The notes under the pieces are model-generated. The model had not been told where the DNA came from, did not search any database, and saw nothing but the letters and a program-made list of their open reading frames with translations. A program made the translations under genes and the position numbers. A stretch of 64,000 nucleotides of DNA from Sinomicrobium pectinilyticum (GTDB taxonomy: Bacteria; Bacteroidota; Bacteroidia; Flavobacteriales; Flavobacteriaceae): the NCBI RefSeq assembly GCF_003725735.1, contig NZ_RJTM01000085.1, forward strand, positions 1-64,000, in the 5' to 3' direction. Shown here in pieces: positions 1 through 8,660 of the stretch (within the stretch, counting starts at the first letter, position 1; each line of letters opens with the position of its first letter).

Positions 1-213
1 TTACTGTATTAGCCTTGAAAAAGTTCAAACCCATCAAAAAGGAAAAAGTTTAAACGAGTTCAATATAAAAGATTTTTACATACAGTAAAACACGGACATC
101 GGACCAGGTGTGAAAAACCGGGCAGACACATTCATCATACGGGAAAAGGCTTTTGAATATAATTTGATGTGTCCCCCGGATTTACAGATTTTGCAGGAAG
201 ATAAAATTGATTG
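1..213. other. Non-coding left edge
   Basis: No gene is supported here. The stretch lies downstream of the minus-strand TonB receptor. TTACTGTA at 1-8 and TACAGTAA at 81-88 form a long-range inverted repeat whose meaning is unclear. The neighbouring gene to the left is outside the window. Confidence 0.5.
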
Positions 214-2550
214 TTATGGCAATAAACCGGCACCTATTTTGACGGAGACAAAAAATGTCCGTGGCCTGGAAGGACCGTAAATGTAATTGGCATCACGATC
301 CGGTCCGCGGTCAAAATCGCTCTGATAACTGTTAAAGAGATTTTGTATACCGCCGCTGAGTTGAAGCTGGAAATTGTTATCCAGGGTAAAGGTATATCCG
401 GTTTTTAGATTCAGTTCAAAAAAATCCCCGGTCTTTTGCAGCCTGTCATTTTCTATGTACCCTGCAATGTGCGGTACATACATGGAACCGGTATATACCC
501 CGGAAAGGTTGTTCTGCCACCTTTTTACCGGAGCATAGGTTATAACGAAATTACCGTACAGGTTCGGGGATTTAAAAAAGCGGGCTGCTTTATCGGTAAT
601 GGCATTTTCATCATCGGACCAGTGTACCGGCTCATCATATGCCGAGTATTGCAGGGTACCTCCGAGTTGCATGATCCACTTTGCATTCGGAGCATATTTG
701 GCTTCCAGGTTCAGGCCGTACACATCGGCACCGGAACTGTTCTTTTTGATATAGATAAACTGGCCGTCTGTGACATCAATGTCCAGTTGGTCCAGCTCAT
801 CCGGCGTGGCCTGCTCCAGGATGAAAGGATCGTTCAGACGGGTGAAAAAACCTTCGAGAGTAAGCCCTATATCGCTGTTCAGGGTAGATTTGCTCCAGTC
901 CGCCGAAATAAGAAAACTATGGGAAGTTTCCGGTTTCAGGTCGGGGGCGAAGCGTACGAAAGAAACTTCTCCTGCGGCGAGGGTGGAATGCAGGTCTTCC
1001 GTAAAATATTGCTGCGCCCGGAACCCTCTGGCATAACTTGCCCTTAGCTGTAAATTATTGTTCGGGCTGTACAATATATTAGCGCGGGGGTTGAGGTGCA
1101 CTGTTTCTTCCGTGAGGTTGTGGAAGTCGGCCCGTAGTCCTCCCAGTAATTTTAATTTCGGATTTATCTGCCATTCCTGCTGGGCGTAGAAGCCATATAT
1201 TCTTACGGTCTGTTCGATAAAGGCATTAAAGCCGGGCTTGGCATCTTCCGTTTGATCATATTTATATTCAAATCCGCCGGTGAATGTGCCTTCACTACCC
1301 AAAAAAATATCCATATGCCTGCTGTACTGGGAACCGAAAACCCAGGTCACATCTTTAGAGTGCCCGTAGCCTTTTGTACTTTCTTCCATGGTTTCGCCCT
1401 TTCCGCCGTAGAAATTCTTGTTCTTTGATTGCTGGGTGGTGGCGTATACGGAGAACCTGTCTTTAAGGTCGGCACTATACGCTTCATAGGTGAGCCCGCC
1501 ACTCACTACATCCGATGCTATCTGTTCGGTGATATCCGATTCGAATGGTTGCAGAGAAAGGTTATTACCGCCTCTCCGGAACTCGTTAATGGTATAGAAA
1601 TCAAGCGATAGCTTACTACGCTCCGAAGTCTTGTAAAAACTATTAAATCCGAAGGTGTGGTTTTGCATGGTGGTGAGTTCGGTAAAGCCGTCGCCATCCA
1701 CATCATGCGGATCCCTGTCCCTGTATAGCCCGTAGAGGGTGATACCGGATTTATAGTTTTCCGATAATACCGTACCGTTGAGGGTGATGGCCCTGTCCGG
1801 GGTCTTTCCTTCAATGAAAGCGAGGTTACTGCCCACCTGAAAACTGTTTTCCATAGGTTCTTTGGTTATTATATTTATGGTACCTGCAATGGCATTGGAA
1901 CCATAAAGGGCGGATCCTCCGCCACGCACCACTTCAATGCGATCTATGATATTGGCCGGTATCTGATCTAATCCGTAAACCCCGTTGAGCGCGCTGAAAA
2001 TAGGTTTACTGTTGATGAGGATCTGCGAATAAGCCCCGTTGAGCCCGTTGATCCTTACCTGGGAGTAACCACAGTTCTGGCAATTGGTTTCCATGCGGAG
2101 CCCGGGCTGGAAATTAAGCCCTTCGGACAGGGAGATGGATTGGGTAGCCTGCAGTATCCTGTCATTGGTAACACTTACAATTACGGGCGCCTCTTTTCGG
2201 TTTTGCCGGTTTCGGGATGCAGACACCACTACCTGGTCCAGTCCGAGTACGTCTTCCTGCAGCTCGAAGTCCAGGGTAAGTACCTGGTGTTCCTTCAGAA
2301 CTATCTCCTTTTTTATGATCTTATAGCCCAGGGTTTGTACTACTATGGTATATTCTCCTGGAGTGGCCCGGAGTTTATATGTTCCTTTATCGTCCGTTTG
2401 GGTGCCCTTTTCCGTTCCCTCCAGAAAGACACTTACATAATCGAGGGGAGTGCCTTTATAAGTTATTTTACCCTTAATGACTTCATCGTGAGTAGCTGCA
2501 GGACATTCATTAATACTTAGTAACAGTGATAGAAAGTAAATAAATTTCAT
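214..2550 (-). CDS. TonB-dependent outer-membrane receptor
   Basis: A 778-residue TonB-dependent receptor that imports a ligand across the outer membrane. I place the start at the ATG opening MKFIYFLSLLLS, because this gives a signal peptide; a longer in-frame extension would run through the promoter. After the signal come a CarboxypepD_reg-like beta domain (about residues 24-105, ending YTIVVQTLGYKI), a plug domain (VSASRNR... through GSNAIAGTINIITKEP) and a 22-stranded barrel ending in an aromatic beta strand (PRTFFVSVKIG). The plug carries a CQNCG pair typical of some metal- or vitamin-type receptors. It is divergent from a DtxR-family regulator and lies in a divalent-metal gene island, so a metal chelate is the likely substrate (inference). 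The exact ligand cannot be read from sequence. Confidence 0.93.
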   Translation of the reverse strand: MKFIYFLSLLLSINECPAATHDEVIKGKITYKGTPLDYVSVFLEGTEKGTQTDDKGTYKLRATPGEYTIVVQTLGYKIIKKEIVLKEHQVLTLDFELQEDVLGLDQVVVSASRNRQNRKEAPVIVSVTNDRILQATQSISLSEGLNFQPGLRMETNCQNCGYSQVRINGLNGAYSQILINSKPIFSALNGVYGLDQIPANIIDRIEVVRGGGSALYGSNAIAGTINIITKEPMENSFQVGSNLAFIEGKTPDRAITLNGTVLSENYKSGITLYGLYRDRDPHDVDGDGFTELTTMQNHTFGFNSFYKTSERSKLSLDFYTINEFRRGGNNLSLQPFESDITEQIASDVVSGGLTYEAYSADLKDRFSVYATTQQSKNKNFYGGKGETMEESTKGYGHSKDVTWVFGSQYSRHMDIFLGSEGTFTGGFEYKYDQTEDAKPGFNAFIEQTVRIYGFYAQQEWQINPKLKLLGGLRADFHNLTEETVHLNPRANILYSPNNNLQLRASYARGFRAQQYFTEDLHSTLAAGEVSFVRFAPDLKPETSHSFLISADWSKSTLNSDIGLTLEGFFTRLNDPFILEQATPDELDQLDIDVTDGQFIYIKKNSSGADVYGLNLEAKYAPNAKWIMQLGGTLQYSAYDEPVHWSDDENAITDKAARFFKSPNLYGNFVITYAPVKRWQNNLSGVYTGSMYVPHIAGYIENDRLQKTGDFFELNLKTGYTFTLDNNFQLQLSGGIQNLFNSYQSDFDRGPDRDANYIYGPSRPRTFFVSVKIGAGLLP

Positions 2551-2581
2551 AGCGTTTTTTGGTTTAAATACAACTGTGGTG

Positions 2582-2621
2582 CAAATATAATCTCCAAATC
2601 TTATAATGCAACTAAGTTGCA
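2582..2621 (-). promoter_or_regulatory. Receptor promoter with overlapping palindromic operator
   Basis: On the minus strand there is TTG, 19 bases, then TATATTTG (top strand 2582-2589), an excellent Bacteroidota promoter, about 31 bases before the receptor start. The upstream TTG lies inside a perfect inverted repeat TGCAAC-TAA-GTTGCA (2607-2621). That is where a repressor would block polymerase. The neighbouring DtxR-type protein is the natural candidate, but this is inference. Confidence 0.65.
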
Positions 2622-2662
2622 ATTAATATTTCATTTTTTGTTTTTATTTGCTTAAATTAAAA

Positions 2663-2710
2663 TTTAGACAAAGCTAAAAATTTATTTTACGAGATAAAAA
2701 TGTATTTTTG
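2663..2710 (+). promoter_or_regulatory. Promoter and candidate metal-box of the DtxR-type gene
   Basis: TATTTTTG at 2703-2710 fits the TAnnTTTG consensus and lies only 15 bases before the ATG, giving a very short leader. Just upstream, TTTAG-acaaag-CTAAA (2664-2679) is an inverted repeat with the half-sites expected of DtxR/MntR boxes. Autoregulation is plausible but unproven. Confidence 0.45.
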
Positions 2711-2725
2711 CATAAATAAAATTTT

Positions 2726-3379
2726 ATGACGCTGTCCGAAGAAAATTATCTGAAGGCCCTATATCATCTGGCCAAAGATGCGAAAGAAGCGGTTTCTACC
2801 AATGCTATCGCTGAGGTCATGGAAACCAAAGCATCTTCCGTAACCGATATGATCAAACGATTATCGGAAAAAAAGCTGGTTAAATACAAGCGTTATCAGG
2901 GGGCGAAACTTACCGAAGAAGGTAAGCTTTATGCGGTCAATGTTATCCGGAAACATCGTCTTTGGGAGGTTTTCCTGGTGGAAAAATTAAATTTTTCCTG
3001 GGATGAGGTGCATGAAGTTGCAGAGCAGCTGGAGCATATTAAATCGGATAAACTCATCGAAGAGCTGGATGTTTTTCTGGATTATCCTTCGGTGGACCCG
3101 CACGGGGATCCCATACCTGATAAACACGGGAATATACAACCTCTGCCAAAGGTGTTGCTGGCGACGCTTAAAGTCGGAGAAAAAGGGGTTTGTGTGGGCG
3201 TTAAAAATTCTTCCAAAGAATTTTTGCAGTACCTGGATAAGCTGGAGATTTCCTTGGGAAATGAACTGACTGTCCTTTCCAAAGAACCTTTTGACAATTC
3301 GGTGTCAATAGGGATGGGTAACACGAAGATCAGTGTATCCTCCCTGACTGCCAATAACCTTTATGTGAAAAAAGTATAA
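2726..3379 (+). CDS. DtxR/MntR-family metal-dependent transcriptional regulator
   Basis: A 217-residue metal-responsive repressor. Residues 1-70 form the winged helix (AIAEVMETKASSVTDMIKRL recognition region). The dimerisation/metal domain follows with H77, E100, E103 and H104, matching the MntR ligand set spacing. The C-terminal about 70 residues form an SH3-like FeoA-type domain (LKVGEKGVCVGV...). The N-terminal position that is Asp in MntR and Met in DtxR aligns with Asn7 here, so Fe versus Mn preference cannot be assigned. The ZIP transporter starts 3 bases after its stop, so the two are co-transcribed. It likely controls this pair, the divergent receptor and perhaps feoAB. Confidence 0.93.
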   Translation: MTLSEENYLKALYHLAKDAKEAVSTNAIAEVMETKASSVTDMIKRLSEKKLVKYKRYQGAKLTEEGKLYAVNVIRKHRLWEVFLVEKLNFSWDEVHEVAEQLEHIKSDKLIEELDVFLDYPSVDPHGDPIPDKHGNIQPLPKVLLATLKVGEKGVCVGVKNSSKEFLQYLDKLEISLGNELTVLSKEPFDNSVSIGMGNTKISVSSLTANNLYVKKV

Positions 3380-3382
3380 TAT

Positions 3383-4207
3383 ATGTTTGATAAGGTGATT
3401 ACCTATTTTGAGTCGATAGACCCCGTGATAGGGGCTTTGCTGGCTACTACATTTACCTGGCTGCTTACAGCTGCCGGAGCGGCATTGGTATTTCTTTTTA
3501 AAGGGATGAAACGTATTGTACTGGATGGTATGCTTGGGTTTACCGGTGGTGTTATGGTAGCGGCAAGTTTCTGGAGCCTCCTGGCACCTGCCATTGCCAT
3601 GAGTGAGGGAGAAGGTTTTGCTAAAGTGTTGCCCTCGGCTGTGGGTTTTGCCCTCGGGGCGGCTTTTCTTTTTGGACTGGACCGCTTGCTTCCGCATTTG
3701 CATATAAATTTTAAAGAGAGCAAGGCAGAAGGTGTACAGACTGGCTGGCACCGGACTACTTTGCTGGTTTTGGCCATTACCCTGCACAATATCCCGGAAG
3801 GGCTAGCCGTAGGGGTGCTTTTCGGTGGAGTGGCAGCGGGAATACCGGAAGCCTCAATAGCAGGGGCCGTGATCTTGGCCCTTGGGATAGGGATACAGAA
3901 TTTTCCGGAAGGTATAGCAGTTGCAATGCCCCTGCGCCGGCAGGGAATGAGCCGTAAAAAGAGTTTTTGGTACGGACAGCTTTCTGCGGTTGTAGAGCCT
4001 GTTGCAGGGGTAGTGGGAGCGCTTGCCGTTTCGTTTTTTACCCCGGTCCTGCCTTACGCACTTTCTTTTGCGGCAGGTGCCATGATATACGTGGTAGTGG
4101 AAGAAGTGATCCCGGAAACACAGCAGGACAAGTATACGGACGTTGCCACCCTGGGCTTTATCGGAGGGTTCATTATTATGATGTCCCTGGATGTAGCCCT
4201 GGGATAA
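3383..4207 (+). CDS. ZIP-family divalent metal transporter
   Basis: A 274-residue inner-membrane metal transporter with about eight hydrophobic segments. The two signature motifs are present: HNIPEGLAVGV in TM4 and NFPEGIAVAMPLRRQG in TM5, which form the binuclear metal site; the second motif has Asn in place of the usual first His. The loop around residues 110-120 is short, so the usual His-rich loop is absent. It is translationally coupled to the metal regulator upstream, consistent with import of Zn, Fe or Mn under its control. Substrate is not predictable from sequence. Confidence 0.92.
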   Translation: MFDKVITYFESIDPVIGALLATTFTWLLTAAGAALVFLFKGMKRIVLDGMLGFTGGVMVAASFWSLLAPAIAMSEGEGFAKVLPSAVGFALGAAFLFGLDRLLPHLHINFKESKAEGVQTGWHRTTLLVLAITLHNIPEGLAVGVLFGGVAAGIPEASIAGAVILALGIGIQNFPEGIAVAMPLRRQGMSRKKSFWYGQLSAVVEPVAGVVGALAVSFFTPVLPYALSFAAGAMIYVVVEEVIPETQQDKYTDVATLGFIGGFIIMMSLDVALG

Positions 4208-4227
4208 AGAAATATGGCTTGAGGGTT

Positions 4228-4359
4228 TTAATGGCACCCGCAATCAGTACTGCCACAGGTCTTTTTACTTTTCCTTTTCGGCAGCAAAAATTTACGTACC
4301 AGGAAACCTATGGCGATGGTAACTGCTATATAAACTAATATGGTTTGTATATCCGGCAT
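4228..4359 (-). CDS. FeoB-associated Cys-rich membrane protein (43 aa)
   Basis: A short gene read directly from the sequence: MPDIQTILVYIAVTIAIGFL, then a basic LPKRKSKK stretch, then CGSTDCGCH and stop. It has one membrane helix (residues 5-24) and a cytoplasmic tail with three Cys and one His. It starts 101 bases after feoB on the same strand and ends 20 bases from the convergent ZIP gene. Small Cys-rich single-span proteins encoded right after feoB are a known family thought to help ferrous-iron transport, in the way that FeoC does in enterobacteria. The exact role is unknown. Confidence 0.85.
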   Translation of the reverse strand: MPDIQTILVYIAVTIAIGFLVRKFLLPKRKSKKTCGSTDCGCH

Positions 4360-4460
4360 TATTATATTGTTTTACTTTTATGATTGTTTCCTCTGGCCCG
4401 TGACAAAAATTGGTTTACCGGTTTTCCCGGAAAATTCATCGGTTTGTCCCGCATCGAAAA

Positions 4461-6575
4461 CTATTTCAGTACCTGGTATGCAATCAAAGCCGTAACATAG
4501 GCAATAGCACTCATGAACACCAGTTGTATCATTGGCCATTTCCAGCTGTTTGTCTCTCTCTTCACTATGGCCAGGGTACTCATACATTGCATGGCAAAGG
4601 CATAGAAGAGCAGTAGGGATACCCCGGATGCAAGATTGAACAGCTTGCCTCCTGTTTGCGGGTTGGTCTCTTTGGCCATACGGTTTTTGATAGTACCTTC
4701 CTCCTCGCTGCCCACGCTGTATATGGTGGCCAGTGTGCCTACGAACACTTCCCTTGCTGCAAAAGAACTTACCAGGGCAATGCCTATTTTCCAATCATAG
4801 CCCAACGGCTGTATAACCGGTTCTATAGCTTTGCCCACAATACCAATATATGAATTTTCCAGTTGATAGGAGGCGATTTCCGTGTCAAGTTCCCCTTCAC
4901 TGAGGTTTTCTCCCTGATGTCGTTCCGTGATAATTTGTTCGGCATTATCAAATCGTTCCGAAGGGCCGTTAGAAGCCAGGAACCATAAAATAATAGATAT
5001 GGCGAGAATGATCTTTCCGGCGCCGAAAACAAAACTCTTTGTTTTTTCCACTACTGTGATGGCCACATTTTTAAATAGCGGGATCTTGTAATTGGGCATT
5101 TCTACCACAAAGAAAGACCTGGTTCTGGTTTTCAGTAATTTATGTAAGATATAAGCAGATCCTACAGCGGCAATAAAACCGATGAGGTAGAGAGCCATAA
5201 GCATAAGTCCCTGGTAATTGAGTCCCATAAAACGTTCGTCCGGAATTACAAGAGCTATAATAATGAGGTAAACGGGCAACCGGGCAGAACAGGTCATAAA
5301 AGGTGTTACCAGTATGGTAATAAGCCGTTCTTTCCAGCTTTCGATATTTCGTGTAGCCATAACCGCCGGAATAGCACAGGCTGCCCCGGAGATCAGGGGT
5401 ACAACGCTTTTTCCGCTTAGCCCGAACCGGCGCATTCCCTTGTCCATTAAAAACACGACCCGGCTCATATAACCGGACTCTTCCAGGATGGAGATGAAAA
5501 GGAAAAGAAATGCTATCTGAGGAATAAAAATAACGACCCCGCCGATACCGGGAATGAGTCCTTCCGCGATGAGATTCGTAAATACCCCGGCAGGCAAGAC
5601 ATTTTTAGCCCATTCGCTCAGGGATGCAAAAGACTGGTCGATAAAATCCATCGGATATTCGCTCCATTTGAAGATGGCCTGGAACATTAGCAGGAGTATG
5701 GCAAAAAATATGACATATCCCCATACCTTGTGTGTCAGGATTCTGTCCAGGGTAGCCCGGAGGCCTTTGGCCGCATGAATGTCCGTTTTATATCCTTCTT
5801 TAAGCGTGCCATTTATAAACTGGTAGCGATGGATGGCTTCCCGTTGTTGTAATCTTTTGAGTTCCGAACGGGATTTGGTATTGAAAGAAGAAGTATCCGG
5901 AACCGGAACCGCGTGACGGTTGAGCTCTACAAAATTGGCATCTTGTGTAATCACCAGCCACAGCTTGTACAGTTCGTGCTCGGGAAAAGCGTTCTGGAGG
6001 TTTTCAAAATAAGGCTGGTCTATTGCAGAAGCATTGACACAAGGTTCCGTGGAAAGGCTGCGATAGTCCAGTATGAGTTCTTTGATCTTATCAATGCCCG
6101 TACCTTTCCTGGAACTCACCAACGCTATCCTGGTATTCAGTTTTTGTTCCAGGGATTCAATATCCAGGGAAATGCCTTTTCTGTCCATCCGGTCGGCCAT
6201 GTTAATGACCAGGATGGTAGGAAGTTTCAGGTCTTTGATCTGTGTGAACAAAAGAAGGTTCCGTTTCAGGTTTTCCACATCGGTAATAACTACCGCTACA
6301 TCCGGATAATCCTTACCGTTTTTATTAAGCAGTAATTCTATGACGACATTTTCGTCGAGTGAGGTAGCATTGAGGCTGTACGTACCGGGAAGGTCCAGTA
6401 TATGAGCTTTCACACCTCTTGAGAGTTTACAGATACCTTCCTTTTTTTCTACTGTAATACCGGGATAGTTACCCACTTTCTGGTTGAGGCCCGTAAGTTG
6501 GTTAAAAACCGAAGTTTTTCCGGTATTCGGGTTGCCTATGAGCGCTACCTTTATCTGCTTATTCGTCAATATCAT
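4461..6575 (-). CDS. feoB: Ferrous iron transporter FeoB
   Basis: A 704-residue inner-membrane Fe(II) transporter. The N-terminal G domain shows G1 GNPNTGKT (residues 14-21), the switch-region DLPGTYSLN, and the G4-like NMAD. This is followed by a helical GDI-like spacer (about 170-270) and a membrane part with two Gate-type repeats (residues about 290-700), including the conserved GAACAIPAVMATR and TCSARLPVY segments. Length is normal for Bacteroidota FeoB. Its start overlaps the feoA stop by 4 bases, so the two are translationally coupled, and a Cys-rich partner gene follows it. Confidence 0.98.
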   Translation of the reverse strand: MILTNKQIKVALIGNPNTGKTSVFNQLTGLNQKVGNYPGITVEKKEGICKLSRGVKAHILDLPGTYSLNATSLDENVVIELLLNKNGKDYPDVAVVITDVENLKRNLLLFTQIKDLKLPTILVINMADRMDRKGISLDIESLEQKLNTRIALVSSRKGTGIDKIKELILDYRSLSTEPCVNASAIDQPYFENLQNAFPEHELYKLWLVITQDANFVELNRHAVPVPDTSSFNTKSRSELKRLQQREAIHRYQFINGTLKEGYKTDIHAAKGLRATLDRILTHKVWGYVIFFAILLLMFQAIFKWSEYPMDFIDQSFASLSEWAKNVLPAGVFTNLIAEGLIPGIGGVVIFIPQIAFLFLFISILEESGYMSRVVFLMDKGMRRFGLSGKSVVPLISGAACAIPAVMATRNIESWKERLITILVTPFMTCSARLPVYLIIIALVIPDERFMGLNYQGLMLMALYLIGFIAAVGSAYILHKLLKTRTRSFFVVEMPNYKIPLFKNVAITVVEKTKSFVFGAGKIILAISIILWFLASNGPSERFDNAEQIITERHQGENLSEGELDTEIASYQLENSYIGIVGKAIEPVIQPLGYDWKIGIALVSSFAAREVFVGTLATIYSVGSEEEGTIKNRMAKETNPQTGGKLFNLASGVSLLLFYAFAMQCMSTLAIVKRETNSWKWPMIQLVFMSAIAYVTALIAYQVLK

Positions 6576-6817
6576 ATTTCCGGGGTTTCATTTATTTTTT
6601 CTACTTCTATAAGCAGGGCGGTTTCCCGTCTGATGGAAAGAAAAGAACCGTTGATATTCAGGTATAGCGGATCCTTAAAAGGTGCAACCTGTAACAACTC
6701 TACCTCATTTCCGGGGAGGCATCCCATTTCGAAAAGTTTAACCGGAATAATATCTATGGGGATATCTTTGATAATACCCTTTTCGCCGCGTTTCAGATGT
6801 GCTATGGTTGTTTTCAA
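6572..6817 (-). CDS. feoA: Ferrous iron transport protein FeoA
   Basis: An 81-residue cytosolic SH3-like protein that supports FeoB. The core reads LKRGEKGIIKDI... LFEMGCLPGNEVELL... DPLYLNINGSFLSIRRETA, the standard FeoA fold with the conserved R-M-G-type loop (here FEMGCLPG). It is the first gene of the feoA-feoB-small protein operon. A TATTTTTG promoter element lies upstream on the minus strand. Confidence 0.96.
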   Translation of the reverse strand: MKTTIAHLKRGEKGIIKDIPIDIIPVKLFEMGCLPGNEVELLQVAPFKDPLYLNINGSFLSIRRETALLIEVEKINETPEI

Positions 6818-6844
6818 TTTTTATTTAGAATGAATTTAAGTAGT

Positions 6845-6871
6845 CAAAAATAATACAAAAAGTTAGCTTAG
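6845..6871 (-). promoter_or_regulatory. feo operon promoter region with DtxR-box-like half sites
   Basis: The minus strand reads TATTTTTG (top 6845-6852), matching TAnnTTTG, about 28 bases before feoA. Immediately upstream is GTTAGCTTAG (6862-6871, top strand), which shares TTAGCTT with the candidate box upstream of the DtxR-type gene. I see no good TTG at the normal distance. Metal control is inferred. Confidence 0.4.
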
Positions 6872-7136
6872 AAAAATGAGTGTTAACCTATTAAAAGTAT
6901 AATAGTTGGCAAAAGTAAGGGATTAACAGGGAGATAGGTGTGTTTCGGGAAAAAATCTGTGGGAGAATTTTAACATCTTCTTAGGGTTTGGAGTTGTTTT
7001 ACCGGTAGATACGGACATTTTAACCCGTTTTCTATTTGCCTGGTATGTCTTTGTTTGCCGGTACGGGGTTCGTTTTCTTTACTTTTCTGCAAAATTATTT
7101 TTCCGCGAATGGAAAAGGATTATTTGATTTTAAATA
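6872..7136. other. Intergenic region between feoA and hxlR
   Basis: AT-rich non-coding sequence between feoA and the HxlR gene. Frames opposite the HxlR gene run in here but show no recognisable product. No hairpin terminator stands out. Confidence 0.5.
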
Positions 7137-7487
7137 TCACAGGCAGTTTATCATCTTCCTCTGTTCCTTTATCATTTGTTTTTCTCCCCATTGCGACAAG
7201 TGCTCTATAAAAGGTATGAGCTCTTTCCCCGTTTCGGTAAGGAAATATTCTACTTTGGGCGGAACTTCATGGTATACCTTGCGGTTAATCAGGCCGTCAT
7301 CTTCCAGTTCGCGTAATGTCTGGGTCAGCATTTTGGTGGTTATATCCCGGATGGCCCTGCGGAGTTCCCCGTACCGCAATACCTGATGACGGTGCAGGTA
7401 CCACAATATTCTGCCCTTGTATTTGCCTCCGATACGCCGGAAGGCATAATCGACCGGGCAAATGACCTCATTGTTATTTTTTTTCAT
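7137..7487 (-). CDS. HxlR-family winged-helix regulator
   Basis: A 116-residue HxlR/MarR-like DNA-binding protein: CPVDYAFRRIGGKYKGRILW at the N-terminus, then the recognition region LRRAIRDITTKMLTQTLREL and wing (GLINRKVYHEVPPKVEY). A single Cys sits at position 10, just ahead of helix 1, where YodB/HypR-type members carry a redox-sensing Cys. It is divergent from a metallo-hydrolase, with an inverted repeat between them, so it probably regulates that gene and itself. The effector is unknown. Confidence 0.92.
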   Translation of the reverse strand: MKKNNNEVICPVDYAFRRIGGKYKGRILWYLHRHQVLRYGELRRAIRDITTKMLTQTLRELEDDGLINRKVYHEVPPKVEYFLTETGKELIPFIEHLSQWGEKQMIKEQRKMINCL

Positions 7488-7544
7488 TTTTTTACTACTG
7501 TTAATGTATTGATAATCAGTTTTGGTTTCTTTTTGGTGTGTAAG

Positions 7545-7558
7545 GTACTAAAAAGTAC
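7545..7558. promoter_or_regulatory. Candidate HxlR operator
   Basis: A perfect inverted repeat GTACT-aaaa-AGTAC between the divergent HxlR and metallo-hydrolase genes. GTAC-containing dyads are typical operators of HxlR-family repressors such as YodB and HypR, so this is the likely binding site (inference). Confidence 0.5.
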
Positions 7559-7612
7559 ATACTTGTGAATAGGGAGCTATTGAAATAATTTTGAAACCGG
7601 TAATTTATAAAA

Positions 7613-8617
7613 ATGACTATAATGAACAGAAGAAAATGGTTACGGTTAAGTGCTTTGGCGGGTGGTGTTTATACTATTTCCGGGATAATGGCATTCGGAA
7701 ATACCGGGCAGGAGGGTTATCATTTAAAAAACAGTGGATGCTTACAGCTGCAATTAGGGAAGCTGGAGATCTTTTTGTTTTCTGATGGCCACATTACACT
7801 ACCTGATCCGCAGCCTGTCTTTGCCCCCGAAGTCGATCCGGACCTGGTGGTACGTGAATTGAAACGGATATACCTGAAAGAAGACCAATTGGAAGGCGCT
7901 ATCAATGTCATGGTAATAAAAAACGGAAAACAGGTAATACTGGTAGATACCGGAAGTGGTCATCATTTCGGGGAAACCGGCGGATGGTTACTGAAAAATA
8001 TGGAGGACAAAGGGATCAGGCCATCTGACATTACGGATATACTGATTACCCATGCGCATGTGGATCATATAGGGGGAATTGTAGGTAAAACCGGAGAACT
8101 ACTATATCCGGCTGCCCGGTATTACATAGCGGAAAAGGAGTATGATTTCTGGGCTTCCGGAGATCCCGATTTTTCAGGGAGTAAGAATACGGAAAATCCG
8201 GAAGGCAGCGTCCTTCTGGCTCAGGGAGTGTTCCGGGCTATCGGGAACAAGCTGATAAAATTCAGGTATGGCGATGTGTTGTTTTCCTGCATCCGGACCG
8301 AACTGGCCGAAGGGCATACACCTGGACATACGGTTTTTACCGTTTTTTCTGATGGGGCATTCGTAAAACATATTGTAGATATTGTACATACCCCTTTATT
8401 AATAACAAGGCCCGAATGGGGTACGCAATGGGATGTGGATTTCCATAAGGGAGTAGAAACACGAAAAAGGGTGCTGGAAGAGTGTTATGCCAACCGTACA
8501 CTGGTGATGACCACGCACTTGCCCTGGCCGGGATTGGGATATATAGGGAAAAACGGAAAGGATTATCAATGGGTCCCTTTTTCTTATTTTACGCCAGGTG
8601 AAATTATTGAGATATGA
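7613..8617 (+). CDS. MBL-fold metallo-hydrolase with signal sequence
   Basis: A 334-residue metallo-beta-lactamase-fold hydrolase. A second ATG three codons in (MNRRKWLRLSALAGG) is an equally good start. The N-terminus has an NRRKWLR motif plus hydrophobic stretch that looks like a Tat or lipoprotein-free export signal. The zinc motif ITHAHVDHIGG gives H147, H149, D151 and H152; a further GHTPGHT and TTHLPWPGLG supply the remaining ligands. The family includes lactonases, quorum quenchers and thiol hydrolases, so substrate is unknown. Placement opposite an HxlR regulator suggests induction by an electrophile or small organic compound. Confidence 0.9.
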   Translation: MTIMNRRKWLRLSALAGGVYTISGIMAFGNTGQEGYHLKNSGCLQLQLGKLEIFLFSDGHITLPDPQPVFAPEVDPDLVVRELKRIYLKEDQLEGAINVMVIKNGKQVILVDTGSGHHFGETGGWLLKNMEDKGIRPSDITDILITHAHVDHIGGIVGKTGELLYPAARYYIAEKEYDFWASGDPDFSGSKNTENPEGSVLLAQGVFRAIGNKLIKFRYGDVLFSCIRTELAEGHTPGHTVFTVFSDGAFVKHIVDIVHTPLLITRPEWGTQWDVDFHKGVETRKRVLEECYANRTLVMTTHLPWPGLGYIGKNGKDYQWVPFSYFTPGEIIEI

Positions 8618-8660
8618 AAAATGGTGAACCAGGGGCAGAGATTTGGGGGTTCACACGTTT

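Noticed and set aside
436-1047. 203-codon plus-strand frame in the TonB receptor gene
   Set aside because: Antisense to a well-supported receptor with plug and barrel motifs.
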